This document shows, piece by piece, positions 36,820 through 47,988 of a DNA stretch of 64,000 bases (the stretch's first letter is position 1; the number at the start of each line of letters is the position of its first letter). The notes below the pieces were generated by a model. It searched no databases, was not told where the DNA came from, and saw only the letters and a list, made by a program, of their open reading frames with translations. The DNA lies in contig OZ020524.1 in assembly GCA_963971425.1 (NCBI GenBank), positions 806,001-870,000 on the forward strand. The letters are read 5' to 3'. Made by a program: the position numbers and the translations under genes. The stretch comes from Bryoerythrophyllum caledonicum (lineage: Eukaryota; Streptophyta; Bryopsida; Pottiales; Pottiaceae).

Positions 36820-36856
36820 CCTAGAACACGCAATTAAACAATTATGCACTTGGCCA
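36820..36856 (+). repeat. Left terminal inverted repeat of giant element
   Basis: Starts CCTAGAACACGCAATTAA and continues ACAATTATGCACTTGGCCA. It is followed by a 22-bp tandem duplication (TTGGCCATATAAAAGTGCAC) not present at the right end. Confidence 0.85.
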
Positions 36857-37417
36857 TATAAAAGTGCACTTGGCCATATAAAAGTGCACTTGGGTACAAC
36901 GGCGGCCATTGCGAACAAAAGTGGCAAAATTGCAAAAAAAAAAAAAAAAATCAATGAAAAAAAATGATTTCCAAAGAAAAAAAATTGAGCTTCTACAACA
37001 ATATTACGTACAATCATGGTTGTTAATATTGAAAGCGGTTTTTTGGCATTTTCAACTAATTTTTGGTGGCCCCTCGTTAATACTAGATAAATCTGTATTT
37101 AATATAGTTTCACAATATTTCAAAGATAGATTTGAAGGATTATAATATACAAACCGGCGTAATCACAGAAAAACATAGTTTATGCAAGGGTTGGCAGTTG
37201 ATTAAAAGATATTCTACGTAGTATATAATGCATACAATGGTGGAAATTAAATATAGATTCTTCTACATCTGGACTTAGCACCAATAGTAAAATTACCTTT
37301 ACTCTATAGGATTAATGACATAACGTCTTACATCACCCTTAGAATATACTACTCTTATACGTACACTATATATCAATTACCATACACAACTAGTATACTC
37401 TCATAAAGGCACACTAT

Positions 37418-40400
37418 CTACTCCACAGAATTTAGGGCTGCTTGCAAACGGTCGTCATCGATAGCTTCGGTTTGCATTGGAATATATTGTAGGATGTGAG
37501 CCTTTGCCGATTGAAGAATGCGAATCCTGCTTTCAACTTGCACTCCAAATACATTGCGCTTTCTCCACCCGCTCGCCCCAGACATGGTTCTTTCCAGTGT
37601 GTCTACCCATGAAAAAATGCATGAATCTTTCTCTACCCAACTATGGCTCTTCCCAGATGGCTCCCAGAATGAATCCATGCAATTTGCATACCGTTGTGCA
37701 GAAGACCCATGTCCATCAGCAACCCCCCTTTGGATAATGGGCCAATACCAACAAACCTTAATCTTAAGTCTCCATCGGTTTTTTCCTTCCTCAATCACTT
37801 TTCCCACATAGAATGGTACACCGCCTTCTATCTCTGCTTGATCAACACTCAAGGCTACAAACTGTCCACAACGGATATCAAGTTGTGGATTAAATGGTGG
37901 AAATGGGTCGTGATTACCTTCATACATTGCTCCTTCTTCGGCGCGTTCCTCAACATAGTTGCGCTCTGTTTGTTGTGCCCTACGCACTGCTTGATTAGAG
38001 GGTCTTCCTCTACGAAGACCGAAGTATCCTCGAGCCTCGGCATTTGGAAGCATGGCCACTACATGCTCTACAACATCTATCTCGCGATTTTCTTCACTTG
38101 CACCATCCATTACATCCAAAGATGCGCTCCCTGTAGGTCCGGTGTTGGATAACTTTGAAGGCCAAAACGGTGAGGAACGATGCTCATTGCTACGGTCTTT
38201 GTGTGGAAATTCAGCTAAATAGAGTTTCAATCTTTCAGCCTCTACTTTTGCCTCACGATTCTTGTCCTCATGCTGCAACCTTTGGATGCACCTTTCTTTA
38301 TATACAATGAAGTCATCCAACGCCTTCAACTCCCGTTCATACGCTCCAAATACTTCCGCAAACGCTGGTCGCTCATCCCTACTTGGCAACGACCTCAAAG
38401 TTTTCGTCCCTGCCTCCGGTCCCCATGGATCCTTGCAATAATGCTTGTGTTGTACTCGAACCACACGAGTCCCTTCTCGATTGTCCATATAGAATCGCAT
38501 GTGGTGCGGAAATGTTATGCCCACCAATGAATCCTGACCTGTCAGTAAGTGAGGAGTTATAAACAATTTCCAATCCCATACATTCTCTAGCAGCCGGGCG
38601 CTAACAAATGCCTCTGTAGGGGATGTTCCTTGTTCTATAAGACTCATCATTTCCTTCAACGAATCCACGTCCGACCTCTTCAACGTATTTGAAATACAAC
38701 TGAAGCGTTGATCAATATATTCGTGTGTATGGCCCACTATAAGAAAAGATAGTTCCACCTCCTGAAAAAACCCCAATCCCACCAATGTAGCACATAGAGC
38801 AAACATATAAATGTTTTTGTTCTCACGCGTGCAGTTGTCGGCCTGAATCCGCAGTGTTGGTGGCAAAAAGCCCCTCCTCCACAGCACATCTCCTATCACG
38901 TACAACAATGTACTCACGACTTGGTTGCTATCGTGTTTGTGGTGAGCCCCGAACCACACGTCGCAATATAAACCAATCCCATCTACAAGAGCACCACACA
39001 GATGGGTCTTCACAAATCGGTGTTCAATATTCTTCACAGTCTGACGCATCCTCGGTACCATGGTCGTGTTTTGGTCCATGCCATCCACGATGATGCACAT
39101 GTACAACTCAGGGCTAATATAACACGACCTCTTGAATATCCAATAATGCCTACGTTCTTCCATCTGGTTGCGTAGATGCAACATAAACAACTCCTTTATC
39201 TTTATCCTTGCATCCGCATTGGTGGTTCCTTCCATGGCACATTTATACTCCCAACAATGATAACACTTTGAGAATCTCGAGAATGGAGGTACCTGAATGT
39301 GGGGATACTTGATGCGCCACAACCTCCGAAACGAACTCATAGAAATGGTTTCTCCATTACAAATTCTCTTGACCTCCTCGTTCACGTAATTGAATACATC
39401 AAATTTGGCTGTATTCATAGGAAGGAGAATGAGAGGCACCACTTCGTTGTCACTCTTACGGCGAATACAACGATGAGGTTGAGGACAACCAGCTTCATCG
39501 ACAAACGATTTGAAACAAGCCTCTGCTGCAGACATTCTAGTACTCTCTCTTATCGGATCTGAAAGGGTATTGCCGTGAATCGATGTCACTCTTCCATATA
39601 TTAGACAATCCTTCTTCAATTGCTTAAAGCGCCTCTGTGAATATCCAACCCCAAGAGCGTAGCAAGCATTGCAAACTTCTTTCCCATCTAACTTTGTTAC
39701 AAACTTGTCTCGACGAGTTCCTTCCGTCCTTGTGTAAAAAGAAACCAGCATCTGTCTCATCCACGTACTTCGAACTGAAAACTCATTACCCCATGCACTA
39801 TCTCGCATGTCCAATAGATACCTTGCTGGAACGTCCCTCAAACAATTGTGTTTGCATCCTCCTTGTGCCATTGCAATTTGCACGCTTCTAAGCGATACCT
39901 TAGCTGGTGCAGCTTCTGTCAATGATGGCTCCCTTGAATCTCTCCTTCTCCTATTTTGCATAGAATATGGACAACGTGTTGGTCTAACATAAGCAAATCC
40001 ATCTATATGGGGCAAATCTTGGATACTCGAGGGAGTAGATTGGGAAAACGGCGAATTTTCATCTATGGCGTTTGAAGCATGACTACTGCGTCGAGACCTC
40101 TGGGTGGATCCTGATGTGTTGATAAACTCAGGAAAATCAAATTCTGTGGCCATCACTTGTGTAGGCGCTATCTGTGATCCAATGTCACCATGGACACCTG
40201 TGATATCGGGTTCTACAACCACTACACGTAGCAAAGACCGATGCCAACGAATGATCAAGCCCACACACATGCCAAGGCGTTCTCCTACAATCTCTCCGGT
40301 CCAATGCAATGCATCATCCACCCTAGTGATACGCACCGCCACCTCGAATGGAAACAACTTTGACCCATTCAACTCCATGCCACTTTTCAATGCATGCTCC

Positions 40401-40471
40401 CTGGTTGCTAAGCCCACCACATCTCCTCTCTCAGAAAGCAATTCTACTACCGTTTCTAATTCAGATGTCAT
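37418..40471 (-). CDS. DUF7869-like protein, candidate transposase
   Basis: Uninterrupted 1017-aa frame. Residues 1-200 are variable. Paired cysteines follow: CKHNC (206-210), CNAC (267-270) and CYHC (403-406). An RNase H-like core covers about 455-600: CIIVDGMDQNT (D463, D466), RIQADNCTRENKN (D545) and IVGHTHEYIDQRF (D587). The xxADNC..NKN and GHTH..D patterns are those I associate with the DUF7869 family found in repeat-rich plant and animal genomes. A basic helix (about 709-750) and a compact C-terminal domain (868-960, with VGKVIE and KVCWYWP) resembling a chromatin-reader fold follow. An in-frame extension to an ATG at 40609 is broken only by TGA at 40525-40523, so the ancestral start may lie there. 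A strand-transfer role is inferred from the acidic pattern and the flanking TIRs; it is not shown. Confidence 0.7.
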   Translation of the reverse strand: MTSELETVVELLSERGDVVGLATREHALKSGMELNGSKLFPFEVAVRITRVDDALHWTGEIVGERLGMCVGLIIRWHRSLLRVVVVEPDITGVHGDIGSQIAPTQVMATEFDFPEFINTSGSTQRSRRSSHASNAIDENSPFSQSTPSSIQDLPHIDGFAYVRPTRCPYSMQNRRRRDSREPSLTEAAPAKVSLRSVQIAMAQGGCKHNCLRDVPARYLLDMRDSAWGNEFSVRSTWMRQMLVSFYTRTEGTRRDKFVTKLDGKEVCNACYALGVGYSQRRFKQLKKDCLIYGRVTSIHGNTLSDPIRESTRMSAAEACFKSFVDEAGCPQPHRCIRRKSDNEVVPLILLPMNTAKFDVFNYVNEEVKRICNGETISMSSFRRLWRIKYPHIQVPPFSRFSKCYHCWEYKCAMEGTTNADARIKIKELFMLHLRNQMEERRHYWIFKRSCYISPELYMCIIVDGMDQNTTMVPRMRQTVKNIEHRFVKTHLCGALVDGIGLYCDVWFGAHHKHDSNQVVSTLLYVIGDVLWRRGFLPPTLRIQADNCTRENKNIYMFALCATLVGLGFFQEVELSFLIVGHTHEYIDQRFSCISNTLKRSDVDSLKEMMSLIEQGTSPTEAFVSARLLENVWDWKLFITPHLLTGQDSLVGITFPHHMRFYMDNREGTRVVRVQHKHYCKDPWGPEAGTKTLRSLPSRDERPAFAEVFGAYERELKALDDFIVYKERCIQRLQHEDKNREAKVEAERLKLYLAEFPHKDRSNEHRSSPFWPSKLSNTGPTGSASLDVMDGASEENREIDVVEHVVAMLPNAEARGYFGLRRGRPSNQAVRRAQQTERNYVEERAEEGAMYEGNHDPFPPFNPQLDIRCGQFVALSVDQAEIEGGVPFYVGKVIEEGKNRWRLKIKVCWYWPIIQRGVADGHGSSAQRYANCMDSFWEPSGKSHSWVEKDSCIFSWVDTLERTMSGASGWRKRNVFGVQVESRIRILQSAKAHILQYIPMQTEAIDDDRLQAALNSVE

Positions 40472-40827
40472 GATATCAACAGATCTCTGTTGAATTTGCC
40501 TTGTGCGTGCTGCTCGTACTAATCAGGCCCCCACAGAGCTATTGGAAAGCATATTATCCCTTTGGATGTGTGGCCGTATCGAAGGAGTCTGAATCGTGCG
40601 GCTCTCCATTATTACTATTCAAAAAATAGGAACATTATGGCTGCACATTAGTCAAAATACATGTACTAATTGTTAACCTTTAAAGCACCATTCATCTGAT
40701 AAAAGATATGTTTCTAAACACATATTTACAGTTCAAAATATGATGATGATGATATTGGACCTTTTGATGAAACAAGTTTGAAATTAAAAAATTAAGAATT
40801 TTTAGAGCATGAACTCCTTGCACAGAG

Positions 40828-41763
40828 TCTTTAACCCTGAAGATACAATGACAGTTTTACACCAAAAACACTTCAAAATTGTTGGATTCCAGCGCAATGA
40901 ATAAAAAAGGAAACAAAAACTTTATCTCTACTTTTGACCGTAGAATCTCAATTAAGACTTATTCAATAAACTTTGACCGCACGGATTGAAAAATTATAGA
41001 GTTTGAAGTCAAGCAAATGGTTCATTTTGTTCCCTGCATGCAGTGGATCAGCAAACTTTGACTTCACTTGGTGTCAATATTTTGCAGTACAGAAGGTCTA
41101 AATCTATAACCATCTTGTTAAGCATGATGTTAGTTCCTTGTACACCAATTTTCAGAGGTAGAGAATGGCTGCAGCATATTCAAAACAACCATGCAAGGAG
41201 TGGAAGTTTGGAAGTTGTTAATTCACAGTGTCATTTTTTGTGAACTTAATATGTTTTAGATTGGTAATTCAAATCGTCAATAAGAAGGTTTACACCACAT
41301 AATGTTGTGGAAAAAATGAAAAGTGAAATATAAAAAATTATCTAGGTTTTAATTGAAAAACAAGAAGTTTTTTTGGTACCTTGTCCAACACCGACTGACA
41401 ATGTGTGAAGTGTTTGACTTGGGTTGGTATGCTATTTTTCGCCAAAAACAAGAACTTATTTTGACAACATCAAGGGAAATTATATTACTTGCAAGTACTG
41501 AAAATCTCACATTCAACAGAGTGTCTTAGCAAAAGTTTTTGGACGTGCTCGACTTGCCTACTCTCCCCATTTGAAATTCAAAACCCTAAATTGTTTTGAT
41601 CAAATGTCCAATTTAGATAAAAAATTGTTTTCCCACTAAAGTCTTCGTAATGCCTTTCTATAGAAAAAATTTCAAAGAGAAATGGTGGAAATTGACACCA
41701 TAGGAACTTGACCGAACTTTCAAAAAGCCCATTTTGGACACTTGATCCTTTAGGGGTTAAATA
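40828..41763 (+). repeat. Family A element, full length, inside giant element
   Basis: Runs from CTTTAACCCTGAAG to CCTTTAGGGGTTAAA and includes all family landmarks. It lies between the divergent genes and is probably a nested insertion. Confidence 0.7.
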
Positions 41764-41935
41764 TGCTACACCTCTTCTGCATCCCTAAACATTGGTGTAA
41801 ATAGAACTTGTGGCTTTTTTTGACATGATGATAACGAATCTAGATCATGTGTGATGCGATTTTTTGAATCCAAGTGAACTGAAACGAAGGGAATCCACTG
41901 AACTTAGGGAAGAAAATGAACCATGTTGTCTACTT
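41764..41935 (-). repeat. Family A fragment, reverse
   Basis: ATGCTACACCTCTTCTGCA..GAAAATGAACC matches the reverse of the family A middle. It directly abuts the forward copy. 41936-42868 holds no supported gene. Confidence 0.55.
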
Positions 41936-42868
41936 GCTATTACCGACACCATTGGAACTTATTACAATCGCTAATGAAAAAAAAGTTTGTACATCCACAT
42001 TAAGGTTATTCTACAAACAACATAGTATAGAAGATCAATCAACAATCAATCTTAAACTTGTATAAAAATAAATGTTTACCTCAAGATACGTTGCAGGTGT
42101 TAGCGGTATACACACAGATGCTTGATGGCGTTCAACATTTAATCACCATTCTGTCGTTATTGAACATGTTTTTTAACCCTTCTCACTTTACCTGCACCAC
42201 ATGCATAAAATTTATACAGTAAACTATGCAATAAAACCTCCTAAGTATCATCGTATTACATATACCCCAAAATTTTAATAAAATATGTAAAAAGTTTAAA
42301 CATAAGGAGGAACAAAGCAAAAGGTCCAAAGTTCAAAAGTCAAACTTTGACTTGTAAACTTGAGGCACAAGGTTCCAACATGGATATAAGGATTCTATGC
42401 AAATCTGGAGGTCATTTCTCTTCTCAGTTTCTAAGGTGAGCTCTCTTGCATTCGAAACCTTAAGCCATGTGCATTTTTACTCCATTCACTAATTTCTGTC
42501 AACTTTGTGTACTGTGTAGATTGAAGGAAATTTGCACATCGAGGAGATAATAGCGAATTTGGTAAGCTTCTAACTTTGTTTCAATTCTGCATAGAGGGAA
42601 CTCAGGGATAGGTACATGATGATTGAAGTTCAGTGAGAGTTACGATAGAGTTAGGTAAATACCAATTTCTGTATACACAAATGAGGACACCAACTTCAGT
42701 ATGTACAAAATTGCAACGTTGAATGAATACACATACAGCAGTCAAGAACTAGTAAGTTAAACCTTCGTTCAACTGAAATAATTACACCAACACCATACAA
42801 ATTGAAGTCAATGTGAAGTTAATAATATGGCACTAAATCCTTAGTACGGCACATCACCGCACAACCTG

Positions 42869-42970
42869 AAACCCTAGCCGCCACACCCAGGCACCCAAAC
42901 CCTAGTCACCGCACACAAAACCTAGCCGCCGCAACTAAACCCTAACTGCCGCAGCCAAACCGTAGCCGCC
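42869..42970 (+). promoter_or_regulatory. Cluster of telo-box-like AAACCCTA motifs
   Basis: Three exact AAACCCTA and two one-off variants, most followed by GCCGCC, in about 100 bp upstream of the plus-strand gene. Telo-boxes occur in plant promoters and 5' leaders. Possible non-coding exon borders are visible nearby (TTTCTAAG/GTGAGC near 42435; TGTGTAG/ATTGAAGG near 42520; TTTG/GTAAGC near 42560), with a 3' splice site GATATACAG about 20 bp before ATG 44045. Confidence 0.35.
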
Positions 42971-43059
42971 GGTCCCACGGAGTTCACGCGACACCTGATG
43001 GAGTAACCGTGGACTGGAGGTGTGCGCGCGCACACCCCCAAGTGCTGCTGCTCCTGCAC

Positions 43060-43259
43060 NNNNNNNNNNNNNNNNNNNNNNNNNNNNNNNNNNNNNNNNN
43101 NNNNNNNNNNNNNNNNNNNNNNNNNNNNNNNNNNNNNNNNNNNNNNNNNNNNNNNNNNNNNNNNNNNNNNNNNNNNNNNNNNNNNNNNNNNNNNNNNNNN
43201 NNNNNNNNNNNNNNNNNNNNNNNNNNNNNNNNNNNNNNNNNNNNNNNNNNNNNNNNNNN
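43060..43259. other. Assembly gap, 200 N
   Basis: Exactly 200 unknown bases, a standard placeholder, so the real length is unknown. Translated frames crossing it are artefacts. The left edge is GC-rich (GTGCGCGCGCACACC), the right edge is family A. Confidence 1.
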
Positions 43260-43260
43260 G

Positions 43261-43985
43261 TTCAAAAATTCTCAATTCACATTATGTTTTTTTGTGAACT
43301 TGATATCGTTTGAAATGAGAATCCAAATGGTCAATACAAAGGTTTACATCACATAATGCCGTAGGAAAAATCAAAAGTGAATCAAACAAAGATCTCAAAG
43401 TTTTATGTGGAAAGGTAGAAGTTTTTTGGTACTCTCCTCAGAAATAAGTGACAATGATTGAAAATTATTGACTTGGATTAATATGCTATTTCACCAAAGA
43501 ACCAAGAACATGCTTAACATGATGGTATTGGATGTAGATCTTGTGTAGTTTAAAAGATTTTAGAGGTAGACAAGGGGTGTTAGCATATTAAAAAAAAAAT
43601 TGCAATGAGTGGAGGTTCAAAAATTCCCAAGTCACGTTATGTTTTTTTTTGAACTTGATATTGTTTGAAATGAGAATCCAAATGGTCAATGAGAAGTTTT
43701 ACATCGCATAATGTTGTAGGCAAAATCAAAAGTGAATCATACGAAGTTCTCAAAGTTTTATGTGGAAAAGTAGAAGTTTTTTGGTACTCTCCTCGAAAAT
43801 GTGTGACAATGTGTGAAAATAATTGACTTGGATTAATATGCTATTTCACCAAAGAACTAACAACATGCTTAACACGATGATATTGGATTTAGATCTTTTG
43901 TGGTGCAAAAGTTTTTAGAGGTAGACAAGGGGTGTAGCATGTTCAAAAAAGTTGTGCAATGAGTGGAGGTTCAAAAATTCTTATT
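43261..43985 (+). repeat. Two family A fragments in tandem
   Basis: Similar blocks at 43261-43560 and 43615-43925 (GTGAACTTGATATCGTTTGA, AAATGGTCAAT, AAGTTTTTTGGTACTCTCCT). They form a local direct duplication of part of the family. Confidence 0.65.
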
Positions 43986-44044
43986 CCATTCTAATAGTGA
44001 CTATCGTTTTGTAATGATATACAGGTTTTTTTGAGTGTTGCGTT

Positions 44045-47000
44045 ATGGCACCACCAAATATTGATAGAATCTGGGAGAGCCACGGCTGGTGGATCGCGGA
44101 AGTGGATGAGTCGAGCGCCTTCTTATGGGTGACGGATTATCCCTTTGAGCTGGGGAACGAACATCGGCGTTGGGGAAGAGTTTTGGCAAAATCCAGGCAA
44201 TCACTCTTCGACGTGATGATATGGTATACGTTACTTGCGCAGTGGGTCCAGGTCAATCGGAGGTGAAGACTTCTCTTTCAAAGAAGTTGCTTCTTGCACT
44301 TGTCCCTTTGAATCTTCTTCAAAATCCAGGTCAGGTGAAATTCCTCAAATCATTGCAGACGTTTTGGTTGAACATCTCTCTTGCGGTACGTATCGCTAGG
44401 CACAACAACGTCTTAGCCTGTTTAGCGTTATCACCGGAGATGGTGCTGAAGGCTAAGAAGATTATGGAGGAACATATTAGATATGAAGCATTTCGGGAGA
44501 GGGACCCATCACGTGCGACAACTCAAGCCCCACCAGCGGAACCAGAAGAAACAGAAGTTTATCGAATTCTTGCTGAGCCGTTGCAACTGGATTGGCGACC
44601 ACTAGAGGGGGGGAGAGGAAGTGGAGGCCAACATCCCACCACAACTTCTGAGGTACAGACATTACCGAATCCTCCATTAACGAGTAGACGTCCTACGAAG
44701 AGGCCACGACGTATTGACAGTGATGTAGCTTCTGGTTCAAGAGAAGGCCCATCAAGTTAGGATCCAAGTGGGAGGAGGTTGATTGGGAGAAGTGCAAGAT
44801 CTGGTGGCAGGATTCCTAGGTCGGGGCTCAGGACGTCTGATGGTTATCATAGGGCCCCTACATCTACACCGGGAGATTCAGCTGATTTGTCAGCCATGGC
44901 GCCGGAGGAAGAAGATTTTCAGAACCTTCCAGACAATATACCAGAGGATTTTGAAGACAATGCAGAGATACCACAAGATGTTCCAACTCCTATGAATTTA
45001 AAAGCACCAGTGCCTACAACAGAGGAGATTGCGAAAGGATCAGTGCGGGGGAATTTTGTGTTTATGGCACACATGGACCGCATTGTCTCTATAGAGAATC
45101 CGGAAACCAACCACCGGGTTTTATCACAGAAGAGGGTCAGAGAAGTATTCAACCGCTTACGAGACCCAGAATCCGCGACTCGGGTGAGTAGATTGGTACT
45201 TCAACCGATCAGATACATCGTGCATACTACCACCGATGATGGTGTCGTTGAGAAGGAAGAGCTACAATTTCCGTTGGTAGGTACCGCACGAGAGTTTGAA
45301 CGCATATTCATTGCACACGGGAGTGCTTCTGCATAGGGTGCCATGAGATCCCAGTATTCTTGGCTTCAAGATCATATCATTTGGGAACCGGTGGATGGGC
45401 AACACATAGTAGCAGCTTGTAAGTTTGCACAGCAGCAGTGGAGAGATGGTACTATGCCTTTAAACGAGTATCTGGACACGTTTGAGGGGCGGGAGGCCTC
45501 TTTTGTGGTGTATGATGATCGTCGCTTTTACATTGAGAAGTCTGCGCGGATCAACGTGGCGGAGTTCCAGAGATATTCATATTCTACCATGGAGGAGAAT
45601 TTGAGGAAGATCCGTCAGATTTGGGATCTATATGGGAGGCCTGATAGCACACTACGTGCGGACGATGCACGCAGGGCAGTTGCTTTGGTGAGTGCGGCAA
45701 GTGCAGTGCATAAGTTGCCCAAGGGAGATGGAGTTGTCACGGTGAAGAGGTTGGCCAAAAACATGGAGGATCTGACCAATCATGCATGGAATCCGAGCAA
45801 TGACTGCTTCGAAGCTATCATTCAAGTATGCAAGGACTACGAAGACGGCATTCTCTTTTACAGCAAGGAGGAAGAGGACAAGTGGAAGGACATGGCGAGG
45901 AAGAAAGAGCTGGATCCAAATGTGGACGTACGACCAACAAGAAAGGAGATGACGCAGAATTGGTTGAGGCCTCTAGGTAGGGTTCCGAATCCATATTATC
46001 TTCGGTTGGCAAAGTCTGCTGCAACGAAGCCGGTGAGGGAGGATAGAGTAAGACCTTCTCAAGCATATTACTTCGACGGTGTAAAAGACAAGAATCCACA
46101 TCCTCGTACGATTGCCGGTGTGGTTGACCGATATCAGAGACGAGAAGCTGTGATGAATTCGATCCGTTGGTTGATGGTGGAGAACAAGGAAAGTACACCT
46201 GATTCCATGGAAGAGTTCTTTCGTATCCGTGTAGCGAAGTATTTTCCGAGGAGTAGTGCACAACTTGATACCTTTGGGAAGCTTTTGAATGCTGCCACGA
46301 AAAAAGCTTGGAGTGCTCCTGTGCGGGGGAAGGTGTCTAAACTGGAAGACATAGGCTACCTCATCCCCCCTTCCATCAGGTTTCATTATGGTGACATTGC
46401 AGCAGGGGGGCGTGGATACATTGAACTGTCCGTGGATGTGAGAGAATTGGCTACTGCTAATTGGGAATGGCAGATGGAAGTCAAGAGGCCAGGGTAGAGC
46501 GACATAGAGAATCTTCTTCCGGTTCGGTATAGAAGAGGATTATTCCGCACCGACTACATAGAGTTGGGGAAACCATGTTTGTGGGTGATTGATTGTCGAC
46601 GTGGCGGTGGGAGGCATTGAGATGGTCATTGGGGAGACGCCCAATTATCCGCAGCTTTTGCACAGCTGACATTATGGATGGCAAATATTGAACGATGGAA
46701 CGTCATCTTCTTGTTACCAGCGGTTGTGTATGCCAATGAGGAGTTTTTCACGAAGGTGAAGCTTCCAGAGGGATGTACTATGCGACGTGGATGTTGGGCT
46801 TTTGATCCCAACTCGGTTAATCCCTATGCTCTTGATTTTACAGAGAATGGGCGTCTTGAGCAAGTAGTACAACCGATTGGCGATGTTGTGATTTGTATGC
46901 AGCACCCTGTGGGTACATCTCCTGGCCCGAACTATGTTTCTGGAGACGTTCCACTTCCACTTGTATTCTTGGATCACTGGAGTGAGGCACGCCAACCCTC

Positions 47001-47988
47001 TGAAGTTGATTCACTTGAGAGATCTCCATCAGAGCTCGCAAGACTAGTGGGCTCATACTTGCCCCGTGGTTGGGGTTTAGTGGCGTGTAACATATCTACG
47101 GCCATTCCCACGATCCTTGAAGGAGATTTCCAGGGATCTGAGGTTTTCATCATTGACGATTGTACAGACAGAGTTTCATTCCTGTACAATGAGTTGTCCG
47201 ACAATTTCCAAGGACAACTGTTGGTCAGGACTGGTGGAACAAGTACTGGTTGCAACATCGTACCTGAGACCGAAGATGCGGTTGGTGGAGTGAGGAATGA
47301 AGAGGACAATGAGGATGGAGGTGGTTTACATGAGAGATTGCCGCGTTCAGGTACCACTGAAGATTTTTCATCTGGCAGTGATTCAGACGCCGATGAGGAT
47401 GGAGAGAGAATTCCATCAACACAGCGGACGGTGGGAGATACTTCAGGGGCGACGTCTGCAACACCTACAGAGAGGATGCAAGATACAGGTGTAGTAGATG
47501 TTAGTTTGGCGGCAAGGGCAGGACGGGGGCGTACATTTGATGGTCCTAGGTTGGAGATGGATGAAGAAGGATTGGATTCATGTGAATTTTTTTCGGTGCA
47601 GAGGAGGATTCGACAGCCTTCGATGCCTCCTCAATCAGAGCTTGTATCGGAGACACAAGAGACGTTCGGAGGTACTCAGAGTGATACCGGACCAGGTTTG
47701 CCTCCCATTCCAAGATCTAACGTATCTGAGGACATCATTGCATTTCAGGGGGCCTTCTCATCAGAGCGAGAGATGTCCTTCAATGCAAAGGATGGCTTTT
47801 TCTATAATGATGACAGGGTAAGGCATACGTGGGAGGGTGTTCCTGGCAATTACCGATTTGTTGAGTGTGCGTCCATTGGCATCGAAGATGTGGGAGATCG
47901 TCCAGTGGAGGATCATGAACTATCCGCTATGGTAGGTAGCGCCATTGGACACGTGGAGGGAGTCGTTCCGCGAGCAGATGAGCTGTGA
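44045..47988 (+). pseudogene. ParB-like plus methyltransferase-like protein, broken
   Basis: ATG 44045 opens MAPPNIDRIWESHGWWIAEV. Between about 44170 and 44266 the reading moves to frame 1 and stays there to TGA at 47986-47988. Inside it are TAG at 44758, 45334 and 46495 and TGA at 46618. N-terminal part: helical segment, then a basic nuclear-type RRPTKRPRR. Middle part (45061-46497): VSIENPETNHRVLSQKRVRE, VLQPIRYIV, EPVDGQHIVAACKFAQQQW, FVVYDDRRFYIEKSARINV and STMEENLRKIRQIW, the layout of a ParB/sulfiredoxin-type domain (position-dependent VDGxHxxxAA). C-terminal part: PCLWVIDCRRGGG, LPAVVYANEEF, ELARLVGSYLPRGWGLVACN and STAIPTILEGDFQGSEVFII, resembling an adenine methyltransferase, although DPPY reads DCRR. 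The tail is acidic and Ser-rich. These domain assignments are inference from motif order. Confidence 0.5.

Noticed and set aside
42922..43356. Frames crossing the run of N
   Set aside because: Artefacts of unknown bases.
45818..47357. Minus-strand frames of 67-147 codons
   Set aside because: Shadows of the plus-strand ParB/methyltransferase-like frame.
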